The position numbers were made by a program, and so were the translations under genes. Shown piece after piece: positions 7,971-17,201 of a stretch of 64,000 nt of DNA. The stretch spans positions 1 to 64,000 of the forward strand of contig CATXZD010000006.1 in assembly GCA_958403905.1 (NCBI GenBank). The letters run 5' to 3'. Numbering within the stretch: position 1 is the first letter of the stretch; every line of letters begins with the position of its first letter. The DNA is from an uncultured Ruminococcus sp. (GTDB lineage: Bacteria > Bacillota > Clostridia > Oscillospirales > Acutalibacteraceae). The notes under the pieces are model-generated. The model made no database searches and had not been told where the DNA came from. It worked only from the letters and a program-made list of their open reading frames with translations.

Positions 7971-10518
7971 ACCACGTCTTTCCTATAGTTGCATCGGCAG
8001 TAAGCGGAACGTCAAGCTTAACTGCATTTTCCATTTCTTCCTGCAAGAGTTTAGCCACAATTTTGCTTTCGTCCTGCGGAGCTTCTACAATCAGTTCATC
8101 GTGAACCTGCAAAATAAGCCTTGCTCTAAGGCCTTCTTTTTTGATTCTGTCATTTACCTTTATCATTGCGATTTTGATTATATCGGCGGCTGTTCCCTGA
8201 ATCGGCATATTTCTTGCAACACGCTCACCGAACGCTCTCAGCATATGCTTTCCCGAGGTAAGTTCGGGAAGATAACGGCGTCTGCCGAACATAGTTTCAA
8301 CATAGCCGTCCTGCTTTGCCTTTTCAACAACGTTTTTCATATACTCATCAACGCCGCTGTAGTGGGCAAGATAGTTTTTGATATACGTTGAAGCCTCCTT
8401 GTTGCTTACACCGATGTCCTTTGCAAGCGAAAATGCACCGATACCGTAAACAATTCCGAAATTTACCGCCTTTGCACGGCTTCGCATTATCGGAGTAACC
8501 ATATCAAGAGGTATTCCGAAAACCTGTGAGGCTGTTATTGCGTGAATGTCCTCGTTGTTTTTAAATGCCTCTATCATATTTTTATCATTCGCAATGTGAG
8601 CAAGCACACGCAGTTCAATCTGGGAATAGTCAGCGTCAACAAGCACCATACCCTCTCTTGCACAGAAGAACTTTCTCATCTCTCTGCCAAGCTCAGTTCT
8701 CACGGGAATATTTTGCAGATTCGGCTCTGTGGAGCTGATTCTGCCCGTACGTGTTTCGGTCTGATTAAAAATTGAGTGGATTCTTCCGTCATCGCCGATA
8801 ACCTTTAAAAGCCCCTCGCAATAGGTAGAGTTGAGCTTTGCAAGCGTGCGGTACTGCAAAACCATTTCTACAACGGGATGTTCATATCTAAGACCTTCAA
8901 GCACCTCTGCGTTGGTGCTGTAACCGCTCTTTGTTTTTTTCTTGCAAGGAAGACCTAAGTCCTCAAAAAGCACCTTTCCAAGCTGTTTCGGGGAATTTAT
9001 GTTAAACTTTGTTCCCGAACTTTCGTAAATTGACTCTTCAAGGTTGTTTATCTGCTCCGACAACATTTTGCCGTAGTCCTCTATTCCCTGTCTGTCAACT
9101 TCAAAACCGATATTTTCCATTTTCCCGAGCACATTTGCCAGCGGAATTTCAATATCAACCAAAAGTTTTTCCTGTTCGTTTGCTTTAATTTCGCTGTTTA
9201 ATTTTTCGCACAGCAAATCATAGACGGCAAGCGCTCTGTATTTTTTGTATTCTTCATTTTCGGCAGTCGGCAACTGAATATCGTTGAGCTTACAGAGATT
9301 TTCGTCGGAATAATCCTTTGCAGACGGTTCAAGCAGATATGCCGCAAGCTCCACATCAAAAACAAGCGATTTAATTTCAAAGCCTAATCTGTCGGCATAT
9401 GCAAATATCGATTTTGAGTTTTCGGTGTATTTTTCAATTTCTTCACTGCATAAAAATTTTTCAAAAAGATCTTTGCTTTCGCTCAAATAAACTCTTCCGT
9501 CATAGAGTATTGCAAATTCATTTAATTCTTTATTGGAAAATTCAGCGCTGAAATATAATTTTTTGCAGCCAAGAATATTCTTTAAAATAACATTATCATC
9601 TTCATTTTCTACCACTTCAAGTGTTTTTACTTCGGTATTTATTTCCTGTGGTGGAGTTGTTTCGTTAAGCCCAAATTTTTCTATTAAAGAAAAAAGTTCC
9701 AGCTTAGCCATATATCTTGCACACTCGTCAGGAGATTGCATATTAACAACATATTTTTTCACTTCGGTATCAATCGGGACAGTACGGCAGATTTCACCGA
9801 GCATACGGCTTAAAATCGCATTTTCCTTTGAATTTTTCAGCTTATTGCGCACTCCGTCCTTAATGTCAAGCTCGTCAATATGCTTGTATATATACTCAAC
9901 CGTGTGATATTTCTTAATAAGGTCGCCTGCACCCTTTGGACCGATTCCTGCAACACCCGGAATGTTGTCGGAAGAGTCGCCCTGAATTGCCTTAATCTCG
10001 ATAAGCTCAAGCGGTGTTACGCCGTAATCCTCCATAATCTTTTCGGGAGTATAAAGAATATCATCCCTGTTGGTGCAAAGATGAACGCTTGTTTTGTCGG
10101 AAACAAGCTGCAAGCTGTCACGGTCACCTGTAGCAATCACGCACTCATCTCCGCTGTTTTCACACGCAGAGGCAAATGTTCCGAGAATATCATCGGCTTC
10201 GTAACCCTCGCAGGTTACAATTTTATATCCCAGCAATTTTAAAAGCTCTTTAAGCGGCGGCATCTGTGAGGCAAGCTCGGGCGGCATACCCTTTCGTGTC
10301 GCTTTGTAGCCCGAGTATGCTTTGTGTCTGAAGGTCGGTGCTTTAAGGTCAAATGCAATTGCAACCGCATCGGGATTTTCTTCATTTTTCAGCTTTGTAA
10401 GCATAGTAAGGAAACCGTAAATTGCGTTGGTAAACTGGCCGTCTTTTGTTGTAAGCGGTCTGATTCCGTAAAACGCACGGTTTACAATGCTGTTTCCGTC
10501 AATAACAAGTAATCTCAT
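7954..10518 (-). CDS. polA: DNA polymerase I
   Basis: A family A polymerase of 854 residues for Okazaki-fragment processing and repair. The N-terminal ~290 residues are the 5'-3' exonuclease (FLAP) domain, with the GDRDSLQL and GDSSDNIPGV motifs. The middle domain keeps the 3'-5' exonuclease fold in outline but lacks the acidic metal-binding motif (no DTET-like sequence), so proofreading is probably absent, as in Bacillus and Thermus enzymes. The polymerase domain has motif A (DADYSQIELR), motif B (RAKAVNFGIVYG) and motif C (QVHDELIVE). It overlaps alr by four bases upstream and the phosphatase gene downstream, and no strong ribosome site is needed if it is coupled to alr. Confidence 0.97.
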   Translation of the reverse strand: MRLLVIDGNSIVNRAFYGIRPLTTKDGQFTNAIYGFLTMLTKLKNEENPDAVAIAFDLKAPTFRHKAYSGYKATRKGMPPELASQMPPLKELLKLLGYKIVTCEGYEADDILGTFASACENSGDECVIATGDRDSLQLVSDKTSVHLCTNRDDILYTPEKIMEDYGVTPLELIEIKAIQGDSSDNIPGVAGIGPKGAGDLIKKYHTVEYIYKHIDELDIKDGVRNKLKNSKENAILSRMLGEICRTVPIDTEVKKYVVNMQSPDECARYMAKLELFSLIEKFGLNETTPPQEINTEVKTLEVVENEDDNVILKNILGCKKLYFSAEFSNKELNEFAILYDGRVYLSESKDLFEKFLCSEEIEKYTENSKSIFAYADRLGFEIKSLVFDVELAAYLLEPSAKDYSDENLCKLNDIQLPTAENEEYKKYRALAVYDLLCEKLNSEIKANEQEKLLVDIEIPLANVLGKMENIGFEVDRQGIEDYGKMLSEQINNLEESIYESSGTKFNINSPKQLGKVLFEDLGLPCKKKTKSGYSTNAEVLEGLRYEHPVVEMVLQYRTLAKLNSTYCEGLLKVIGDDGRIHSIFNQTETRTGRISSTEPNLQNIPVRTELGREMRKFFCAREGMVLVDADYSQIELRVLAHIANDKNMIEAFKNNEDIHAITASQVFGIPLDMVTPIMRSRAKAVNFGIVYGIGAFSLAKDIGVSNKEASTYIKNYLAHYSGVDEYMKNVVEKAKQDGYVETMFGRRRYLPELTSGKHMLRAFGERVARNMPIQGTAADIIKIAMIKVNDRIKKEGLRARLILQVHDELIVEAPQDESKIVAKLLQEEMENAVKLDVPLTADATIGKTWYDAKG

Positions 10519-11693
10519 AGCTTATACATCACATCCGTAACAATTCCGTTTTTATAGTAAATTCTCGGCACACGCTTGCCGACAAGGCACACAACCTCAT
10601 AGTTGATTGTATCCGTATTTTCTGCGAGCATATCCGCAGTAGGCGAACCGTCTTTGCCCGTTCCGAAAACAATTACTTCGTCGCCTGTTTTAACGTTTTC
10701 TATGTCGGTTACATCGAGCATTGTCTGATCCATACATATTCTACCCACAATTTTTGCTTTTTTTCCGTTTACGAGCATATAACCTTTATCGGCATTCTGG
10801 CGAATATATCCATCGGCATAACCGATAGGAACTGTGGCAATTTTCATATTATGCTCAGCGGTAAAGGTCCTTCCGTACGAAATACTTGAACCTTTTTTAA
10901 GCTCTTTGACGTAAGCAACCGAGGTTTTGAGCGTCATTGCAGGGATAAGATCAAGCTTGCCGCAAAGTTTTTTCGAGGGTGAAAGCCCGTAAAGAATAAT
11001 TCCTGCACGAACCATATCGCAGTATGTACTGCTGTAATCCTCAATTGCGCCGCTGTTTGAACAGTGGCAAATCGGAACATTGATTTCGTTTTCGCAAAGC
11101 TTATTTTTTACATAGATAAAGTTATTGTACTGCTTATTTGTAAACTCTTTGCCCTCTTGTGCCTCGTCTGACACGCAAAAGTGGGTAAACAACCCTTCAA
11201 GACGAAGATTAGGAAGACTGCAAGCTTCGCAAATTTCTTCTATGGAATAATCATCTCTTGGAAACTCCTGACACATAAATCCGATTCGACTCATTCCCGT
11301 ATCAACCTTAATGTGGATTTTGCACTCACAATGCTTGACTAAACATTCCTTAGACAGCGCTTTTGCATATTTAAGAGAAAAAACAGTCTGCGAAATATTG
11401 TATTCCGAAAGCCTTACAGCTTCGGCAACGGGAGTGTAGCCGAGAATGACTATGGGCAGTTTACAGCCGGATTTTCGGATTTCAACACCCTCGTCAATAT
11501 TTGAAACAGCGAAAAAATCAGCACCGAGCTTTTCATATATATTGGCAAGCTCTGCTGCACCGTGACCGTAACCGTCAGCCTTGATGACGCAACAGATTTT
11601 TGCTTTGCCGTTTATTTTATTTTTTATTACATTATAATTATGGGCAATTGCATCAAGAGAAATTTCAGCCCATGTTCTTTTTACAAACTCCAT
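10515..11693 (-). CDS. alr: alanine racemase
   Basis: A PLP-dependent fold III enzyme making D-alanine for peptidoglycan. The PLP lysine is Lys38 in VIKADGYGHG; the catalytic tyrosine region SYGRTF, the PIGYADG loop and a late RICMDQ motif are present. ATG 11693 has AGAAGGG at good spacing and begins just before the conserved RTWAEI; an earlier ATG (11774) lacks a ribosome site and would add 27 non-family residues. The protein is 392 residues. In many Firmicutes alr sits between a YdcC/GerS lipoprotein and mazEF; here it is divergent and about 3.5 kb away from that lipoprotein-mazF pair, which suggests a local rearrangement. Confidence 0.95.
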   Translation of the reverse strand: MEFVKRTWAEISLDAIAHNYNVIKNKINGKAKICCVIKADGYGHGAAELANIYEKLGADFFAVSNIDEGVEIRKSGCKLPIVILGYTPVAEAVRLSEYNISQTVFSLKYAKALSKECLVKHCECKIHIKVDTGMSRIGFMCQEFPRDDYSIEEICEACSLPNLRLEGLFTHFCVSDEAQEGKEFTNKQYNNFIYVKNKLCENEINVPICHCSNSGAIEDYSSTYCDMVRAGIILYGLSPSKKLCGKLDLIPAMTLKTSVAYVKELKKGSSISYGRTFTAEHNMKIATVPIGYADGYIRQNADKGYMLVNGKKAKIVGRICMDQTMLDVTDIENVKTGDEVIVFGTGKDGSPTADMLAENTDTINYEVVCLVGKRVPRIYYKNGIVTDVMYKL

Positions 11694-11912
11694 TTTTACC
11701 CTTCTGTCCGAATCAGAAATCAATCCGCCGATTTGCGCAGAATTAATGCTTTGCTTCATTTCAAACTGCGTCATTCTGATATTTATTTATTCAGTGAATA
11801 TTATATAACTTTTGTATCTTCAAATCAACACAAACGCTTGTTTCCGAGCAGTTTTTTCAATATTTTACATCAAATTCGCATTTTACTTGATTTTTTTACA
11901 TATTTTTGCTAC

Positions 11913-11918
11913 TATAAT
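11913..11918 (+). promoter_or_regulatory. probable -10 box for putP
   Basis: TATAAT at 11913-11918 lies 40 bases before the putP start in the divergent alr-putP gap. The best upstream match is TTGATT (11887-11892), but at a long spacing of 20, so the -35 element is uncertain. Confidence 0.4.
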
Positions 11919-11957
11919 AAAGTACTATTTACAAATTCAATAACACAGGAGGAAAGA

Positions 11958-13526
11958 ATGATTAGCACAAACAACATTATAGTTCTATGTGCATTTGCCG
12001 CTTATCTTATATTGATGATTGTAATCGGCTTTGTTTACTCAAAAAGCACAAAGAACAACGAGGACTATTTTTTGGGCGGAAGAAATTTAGGCGGCTGGAC
12101 TGCCGCACTTTCTGCGCAGGCTTCCGATATGAGCGGCTGGCTTCTTATGGGACTTCCCGGCTCGGTATATCTTGCAGGTACGGGTGAAGTCTGGATTGCA
12201 GTCGGTCTTTTAATCGGCACAATTTTAAACTGGTACATAGTTTCGGCAAGACTGAGAAAGTACACAATTGTCGCAGGAAATTCGCTTACCATTCCGAGCT
12301 TTTTCCAAAACCGCTACCGTGACAAAAAGGGTATCATTAAAATTGTTTCCGCAATTATCATTGCCGTATTCTTTACGGTTTACACAGCTTCGGCTTTCAG
12401 CTCGGGCGCAAAGCTTTTTGCTACTCTGTTCTCGGACGGAAACGCAAAAACAGGAAACTACAACACAATTTATATGGTCGGTCTTTGCATAGCCGCACTG
12501 GTTATTCTTGTTTACACATTTATGGGCGGTTTCAAAGCTGTTTGCACAACCGACCTCATTCAGGGCTTGCTTATGCTTGTTGCAATTATGTCCGTTCCGA
12601 TTCTTGCATATGCAACGCTTACTTACAAAACAGGATTTGCCGATTCACTCGTTGCAAACGGTGTTTCAAATCCCGACAACTTCTTGAACTTTTTGAAAAA
12701 CGATGACGGAACTCCGGTTTCAGCCGTATCAATCATTTCAAATCTTGCATGGGGACTTGGCTACTTTGGTATGCCTCATATCCTTATAAGATTTATGGCT
12801 GTTAAGAGCAATAAAGAAATTAAAAAGTCAAGGAAAATTGCAATTGCATGGGTTGTAATTTCACTTGCAGCTTCCTGCCTTATAGGTCTTATTGCAAGAG
12901 GCTACCTTACCACTACACTTGAAGGCTCTGCAAGTGAAACAGTATTTATCCGCACTATTCAGCAGTTCTTCTCAAACAACGGCATTTTAATTTTCATAGG
13001 CGGTATTTTCCTCTGCGGAATTTTAGCTGCTATTATGTCAACAGCAGACAGCCAGCTTCTCGTTACCGCTTCGGCTGTTTCCGAGGATATGTACAAAGGC
13101 GTTATCAAAAAGGACGCTTCCGAAAAGAACGCGCTTTGGGTAGGTAAAATTGCAGTTGTCGTTATTGCAGTAATCGCATTCTTTATTGCTATTGACCCGA
13201 ACTCAAGTATTATGGGTCTTGTTTCCGATGCATGGGCAGGCTTCGGTTCGGCATTCGGTCCTGTTGTACTTCTTGCGCTGTTCTGGAAACGTTCAACACT
13301 TGCAGGCGCAATATCAGGTATGGCTACAGGTGCACTCACCGTTATCGTGTGGGACTATCTGCCGATTGTAAACGGCGCAACACTCTACAGTGCAACAAGT
13401 CTTTATTCACTCGTACTCGGATTTGCATTTGCTATGATTGTAAACGTAGTAGTATCGTTACTCACAAAGAAACCATCTAAGGAAATCATTGACGAGTTTG
13501 ATTCTATCAAAACAATTGAAATTTAA
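11958..13526 (+). CDS. putP: sodium/solute symporter of the PutP (proline) type
   Basis: A 522-residue member of the sodium:solute symporter family with about 13 membrane segments. ATG 11958 follows an AGGAGG site. Family landmarks are an N-terminal segment ending YFLGGRNLGGW, then SAQASDMSGWLLMGLPG, FMGGFKAVCTTDLIQG, and the sodium-site region AAIMSTADSQLLVTAS. The overall match is to sodium/proline symporters such as PutP and OpuE, so uptake of proline for nutrition or osmoprotection is likely, though substrate is inferred. It stands alone, divergent from alr, and is followed by a strong terminator. proA and proB occur 37 kb away, so the cell can also make proline. Confidence 0.9.
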   Translation: MISTNNIIVLCAFAAYLILMIVIGFVYSKSTKNNEDYFLGGRNLGGWTAALSAQASDMSGWLLMGLPGSVYLAGTGEVWIAVGLLIGTILNWYIVSARLRKYTIVAGNSLTIPSFFQNRYRDKKGIIKIVSAIIIAVFFTVYTASAFSSGAKLFATLFSDGNAKTGNYNTIYMVGLCIAALVILVYTFMGGFKAVCTTDLIQGLLMLVAIMSVPILAYATLTYKTGFADSLVANGVSNPDNFLNFLKNDDGTPVSAVSIISNLAWGLGYFGMPHILIRFMAVKSNKEIKKSRKIAIAWVVISLAASCLIGLIARGYLTTTLEGSASETVFIRTIQQFFSNNGILIFIGGIFLCGILAAIMSTADSQLLVTASAVSEDMYKGVIKKDASEKNALWVGKIAVVVIAVIAFFIAIDPNSSIMGLVSDAWAGFGSAFGPVVLLALFWKRSTLAGAISGMATGALTVIVWDYLPIVNGATLYSATSLYSLVLGFAFAMIVNVVVSLLTKKPSKEIIDEFDSIKTIEI

Positions 13527-13550
13527 CCAAATTTCATTGGTTCATTTTAA

Positions 13551-13578
13551 GGTGGGGCACGCTTGTGCCCCCCTTTTC
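13551..13578 (+). terminator. rho-independent terminator after putP
   Basis: Seven-base GC-rich stem GGGGCAC (13554-13560) and GTGCCCC (13565-13571) with a four-base loop, followed by CCTTTTC. Confidence 0.85.
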
Positions 13579-13666
13579 TATGCACAATAATATAATTTTA
13601 AACTATTGAAAACAAAGCTCGTTTATGATATTATTATAGGGAAATTTACCAAAAGGAGATTAAACA

Positions 13667-14209
13667 TTGGAAGGCTTTAACGAACAGGTTGTTAAAAGGG
13701 CAAACAAACCTAAAAATATGATAATCAAAATAATTTCTGTTCTGATTCTCATTATGATACCGATAATATTTTCTGTGCTCTCATTTGCAATTACAGCATA
13801 TATGTTCTACATCGGACTGTTTTTGTTTATAGGCGGAATTTACGTTGTGTGGTACATTATTACATCGCAAAAAGTTGAATTTGAATATTCTGTTGCAGGT
13901 GACGAACTTGAAATTTCAAAAATAATTTCACTCCGAAAGAGAAAACGCGTGTGTAAAGTGCCAATAAGAGAAATTGAACAGATTGAAAAAGGCGAAAAAT
14001 CGGTTGACGGTACAAAATTTTCAAAAAGTTTTATTGCCGCCCGTGATATTGACGCCGACGACGAAAACTATTATGCTGTTTTCAACAGTGCCGCTTACGG
14101 CAAATGTCTGCTGATTTTCTCACCTAATGAGCAGATTTTGGAGGGTATGAAAAGATACCTCAACAAAGATATTGTATTAAAACTGTTCTACAACAGAAAT
14201 GCAGGTTAA
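13667..14209 (+). CDS. small membrane protein of unknown function
   Basis: A 180-residue protein beginning at TTG 13667 behind a good AAGGAG site. Two adjacent hydrophobic segments (about residues 19-39 and 44-64) form a membrane hairpin, and the remaining ~115 residues are a soluble, mixed-charge cytoplasmic domain beginning FEYSVAGDELEISKI, a pattern reminiscent of pleckstrin-like membrane-associated domains. I cannot assign a function. The next gene, nnrD, begins at or just before its stop codon, so the two are co-transcribed, and the pair continues toward the lipoprotein and mazF. No catalytic motif is evident. Confidence 0.8.
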   Translation: MEGFNEQVVKRANKPKNMIIKIISVLILIMIPIIFSVLSFAITAYMFYIGLFLFIGGIYVVWYIITSQKVEFEYSVAGDELEISKIISLRKRKRVCKVPIREIEQIEKGEKSVDGTKFSKSFIAARDIDADDENYYAVFNSAAYGKCLLIFSPNEQILEGMKRYLNKDIVLKLFYNRNAG

Positions 14210-14213
14210 ATCA

Positions 14214-15086
14214 ATGGAGCAAACTGACAAAAATATTGTTAAAAAGGCAGTATTCAGCCGACCCGACAATGCTAACAAAGGTACTCTTGGTTCTCTGCTT
14301 TGCATTTGCGGTTGTTACTCTATGGCAGGAGCGGCAATTATGGCAGGAAAAGCAGCACTCAGATGCGGGATCGGATTACTTAAAACAGCTCTGCCTAAAA
14401 GCATTTATCCGATTGCGGCAGGTGCAATTTTTGAAAGCGTATTCTTCCCGCTTGAAGAAACAACTGACGGCAAAATCAGCAAAAGCAACATTGAATTCCT
14501 ACTTTACGAGGCTGAAAAATCAAGCGCTGTTCTTATAGGCTGCGGTTTATCGGTATGTGACGATACCGAAGCGCTTGTTAATTCTTTTATAGAACATTGC
14601 ACTAAACCGCTTGTGCTTGACGCTGACGCACTAAATTGCATTGCAAATAATCCCGATATTCTCAAAAAGGCAAACGCTCCCATCATAACTACTCCTCACC
14701 CCGGTGAAATGGCAAGGCTAGTAAAATCAACACCGAAGGATGTAAACGAAAGCAGAGACAAAATTGCTTCTTGTTTTGCCAAGGAGTACGGCGTTGTTAC
14801 GGTATTGAAAGGAAAAGACACTATTATTGCTTCACCTGACGGAAAAATTATGATTAATCGAACAGGGAACTCGGGTATGGCTACAGGCGGCAGCGGAGAT
14901 GTGCTTGCCGGAATGACAGGTTCTTTGCTGGCTCAAGGCGCAAATCCGTTTGATACGGCATCTGCGGCAGTTTATCTTCACGGTTTAGCAGGTGACATTG
15001 CCGCCGAAAAACTCGGCAAAATTTCAATGCTGCCCACAGACCTTATAAACGAAATTCCGCAGGCATATAAAAGATGTGGATTTTAA
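14214..15086 (+). CDS. nnrD: ADP-dependent NAD(P)H-hydrate dehydratase
   Basis: This ribokinase-fold enzyme repairs hydrated NAD(P)H (NAD(P)HX) in the cytoplasm using ADP. The signature TGGSGDVLAGMTG near the C-terminal third and the TPHPGEMARL motif identify it. Only the dehydratase domain is present; the N-terminal YjeF epimerase domain found in fused bacterial versions is missing, and no separate epimerase gene is seen here. Two starts are possible: ATG 14199 overlaps the upstream gene, while ATG 14214 follows its stop; I prefer the latter, but spacing to AGGT is marginal. The nnrD-lipoprotein-mazF order matches the conserved Firmicutes neighbourhood that usually also holds acpS and alr. 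Confidence 0.9.
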   Translation: MEQTDKNIVKKAVFSRPDNANKGTLGSLLCICGCYSMAGAAIMAGKAALRCGIGLLKTALPKSIYPIAAGAIFESVFFPLEETTDGKISKSNIEFLLYEAEKSSAVLIGCGLSVCDDTEALVNSFIEHCTKPLVLDADALNCIANNPDILKKANAPIITTPHPGEMARLVKSTPKDVNESRDKIASCFAKEYGVVTVLKGKDTIIASPDGKIMINRTGNSGMATGGSGDVLAGMTGSLLAQGANPFDTASAAVYLHGLAGDIAAEKLGKISMLPTDLINEIPQAYKRCGF

Positions 15087-15165
15087 CGGCTTGTTTGACG
15101 TAATTTTAAAAATAACAAAGACATATAATGTATAAAAAACACCTAATCCACCTATGGAGGTAATT

Positions 15166-15687
15166 ATGACTAAGAGTGTTTTAAAAGCATTATATGCCTT
15201 TTCTTTTTTGCTGATTTTTCTTTTTGGCGGCTGTCAGGTCAAAAACGAACCTGCTGATATTGTGACGAATTTTTCCGCAAAATTCACTTCAGATTATCGT
15301 GACGCAGAATACTCGGGAAACATCAGCACAAACAGGCAGGGTGTTGCTTATATAAGCATAAGCAGTCCCGAAGAACTTGACGGACTAAGCTTTGAATACA
15401 AAAACGGTGAGCTTGAGATGTCAAGAGAAAATCTTATTTGCAGTGCCGACGAAGCGTATCTTCCGCAAAAGAGCTTTCCGAGCCTTGTAAAGTTAATTCT
15501 TGACGGCATTTCTCAGGGCAGAACAAACCTTTCTTCTCAAAGCGACAGCGTATGTACATATAATTTAAAAACCGACAGCGGTAACTGCGTTATTGTTACA
15601 GATAAAGACGGAAAAATTATTAGTGCAGAAATTAAAAATGCAGAACTGAAAATTGAATTTTCAGAGATAGAAGCTGATAAAAACTGA
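15166..15687 (+). CDS. lipoprotein of the YdcC/GerS neighbourhood type
   Basis: A 173-residue secreted lipoprotein. ATG 15166 follows TGGAGG, and the signal peptide ends in a clear lipobox (LFGGC), so it is expected to be lipidated and anchored outside the membrane. The mature part has an alternating beta pattern (FSAKFTSDYRDAEYSGNIS, then SPEELDGLSFEYKNGELEM) that fits the LolA-like fold of B. subtilis YdcC and C. difficile GerS. Its position between nnrD and mazF is where ydcC/gerS lies in relatives, supporting orthology. GerS is needed for cortex modification in spore germination; that role here is an inference from synteny. Confidence 0.75.
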   Translation: MTKSVLKALYAFSFLLIFLFGGCQVKNEPADIVTNFSAKFTSDYRDAEYSGNISTNRQGVAYISISSPEELDGLSFEYKNGELEMSRENLICSADEAYLPQKSFPSLVKLILDGISQGRTNLSSQSDSVCTYNLKTDSGNCVIVTDKDGKIISAEIKNAELKIEFSEIEADKN

Positions 15688-15825
15688 TCGTTACATACAA
15701 AAATAAAATTCTGTCAAGGAATAATATTCACAAATTTTGCGCCCAAAAATATTATGTAATAGCTGTATAAAAGCTTTCGGATAGGCAAAAATATCAGTAA
15801 ATAAATTATTTGGAGCGTGAAAGCC

Positions 15826-16173
15826 TTGAATATACGCCGCGGTGACATCTATTATGCCGATTTAAGCCCTGTTGTCGGCTCGGAGCAGGGCGGAATACGA
15901 CCCGTCCTGATTGTCCAGAACAACGTGGGAAACCGATTCAGCCCGACGGTAATTGCCGCAGCAATTACAAGCCAGCAGTCAAAAGCAAATCTTCCCACGC
16001 ACATTCCGCTGCACGCAGACAACTCCGGACTTGCAAAAGACAGCGTTGTTTTGCTTGAACAGGTAAGAACAATTGATAAAAAGCGTTTAAAAGAAAAAAT
16101 GGGCACGGTAGACGAAAGTGCAATGAACGACATTAACAATGCTATTTCAATTTCATTTGGACTAAACGCATAA
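15826..16173 (+). CDS. mazF: MazF/EndoA-type mRNA endoribonuclease
   Basis: A small toxin-fold ribonuclease, very close in sequence pattern to B. subtilis EndoA (NdoA): MNIRRGDIYYADLSP, VGSEQGG, RPVLIVQN and LLEQVRTIDKKRL are all present. EndoA cleaves single-stranded mRNA at UACAU-type sites. TTG 15826 is preferred because GGAG lies about ten bases before it; an upstream GTG (15817) sits too close to that site. The protein is 115 residues. Normally a MazE-like antitoxin gene precedes it, but the 138 bases upstream hold no such frame, and the preceding gene is the lipoprotein. A terminator follows. Confidence 0.93.
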   Translation: MNIRRGDIYYADLSPVVGSEQGGIRPVLIVQNNVGNRFSPTVIAAAITSQQSKANLPTHIPLHADNSGLAKDSVVLLEQVRTIDKKRLKEKMGTVDESAMNDINNAISISFGLNA

Positions 16174-16206
16174 TACCGCTCTACATAAACGTGCGGTAAA
16201 TGACAA

Positions 16207-16240
16207 ACGGCAGGCTGAATTTAACAGTCTGCCGTGTTTT
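16207..16240 (+). terminator. terminator after mazF, one of a near-identical pair
   Basis: Eleven-base stem ACGGCAGGCTG (16207-16217) and CAGTCTGCCGT (16225-16235), then GTTTT. The surrounding 45 bases recur at 18126-18171. Confidence 0.85.
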
Positions 16241-16316
16241 AATTTTATATAATTATTATTGCACTCGGATATTCAATATGATAAACTAAATGTATCTGAA
16301 GAAAAGCGGTGATATT

Positions 16317-17135
16317 ATGCCTTTCACACTTAACAATATTTTCACTACAATTACCGCCAATCCGAACAGGGTCGGAAACTATATTGAAATTGAGCCTTGC
16401 AGTGCGCTCAAGCCGTACATAAGGTGCTTTTGGGGAAGTAAATACAACAGAATAAATCACGCAGGAGATGAAATTAACAAAACTCGTGTTATTCCCGATG
16501 CGTGTATGGACATAATTTTAACTGCAAATACTGCAACAAACCAACTTAACGGTAACTTTTGCGGTATAAACAACTCATCATTCATATCAACTGAGAGCGA
16601 CAATTTTTGTTTTGGAATCAGATTTTATGCATGGAGCGTTATTTTGTTTTCTGACGGGAGTATGCGTGGTGCTCTAAACACATTTACAGATATTGAAGCG
16701 TATTTTTCGAATTTTACAGAGGGACTTAAAGAAAAAATATTTTTGGCAAGCAACTTTTATGAGCGCACCGTAATCGCAGAAAAATATCTTTTAAACAAAC
16801 TGAATACTAACCGAGAAAACAGCGATATTATGAATTCTCTTTTTTTCATAATTAAACGCAAAGGCAATCTAAAAGTAAAAGATTTGTCTGATTTTTCATT
16901 TATCAGCAAAAGACAGCTCGAACGAAAATTCCTTGAAAACACAGGTGTTTCCCCCAAGCAGATGATAAACTTAATACGCTATCAGATGTTATGGCAGGAT
17001 TGTATAAAGTACAATTTCAATGTTTTGAATTCGGTTGAAAAATTCGGTTACTGCGACCAAGCGCATTTGCTCAATGATTTTAAAAAGTATCACGGTATTT
17101 CACTAAATCAGGCACGGGATTCTGTAATTAAATAA
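16317..17135 (+). CDS. AraC-family transcriptional regulator
   Basis: A 272-residue regulator with an N-terminal effector-type domain (ALKPYIRCFWGS, similar to the DUF6597-like domain of AraC proteins) and a C-terminal pair of helix-turn-helix motifs (KDLSDFSFISKRQLERKF, then SVEKFGYCDQAHLLNDFKKYHGISL). ATG 16317 has a weak GCGGTGAT site; an in-frame ATG at 16290 has none. The effector is unknown. The next gene on the same strand encodes a toroid-fold protein and may be its target. Both genes lie between two near-identical hairpins (16207 and 18141), suggesting that they were gained as a unit. Confidence 0.88.
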   Translation: MPFTLNNIFTTITANPNRVGNYIEIEPCSALKPYIRCFWGSKYNRINHAGDEINKTRVIPDACMDIILTANTATNQLNGNFCGINNSSFISTESDNFCFGIRFYAWSVILFSDGSMRGALNTFTDIEAYFSNFTEGLKEKIFLASNFYERTVIAEKYLLNKLNTNRENSDIMNSLFFIIKRKGNLKVKDLSDFSFISKRQLERKFLENTGVSPKQMINLIRYQMLWQDCIKYNFNVLNSVEKFGYCDQAHLLNDFKKYHGISLNQARDSVIK

Positions 17136-17201
17136 TGTCGCTTTTTTACAATACATAACCTCTCATTCAAACTATAATTAAGTTAAAAAGGAGGCTTAAT
17201 T

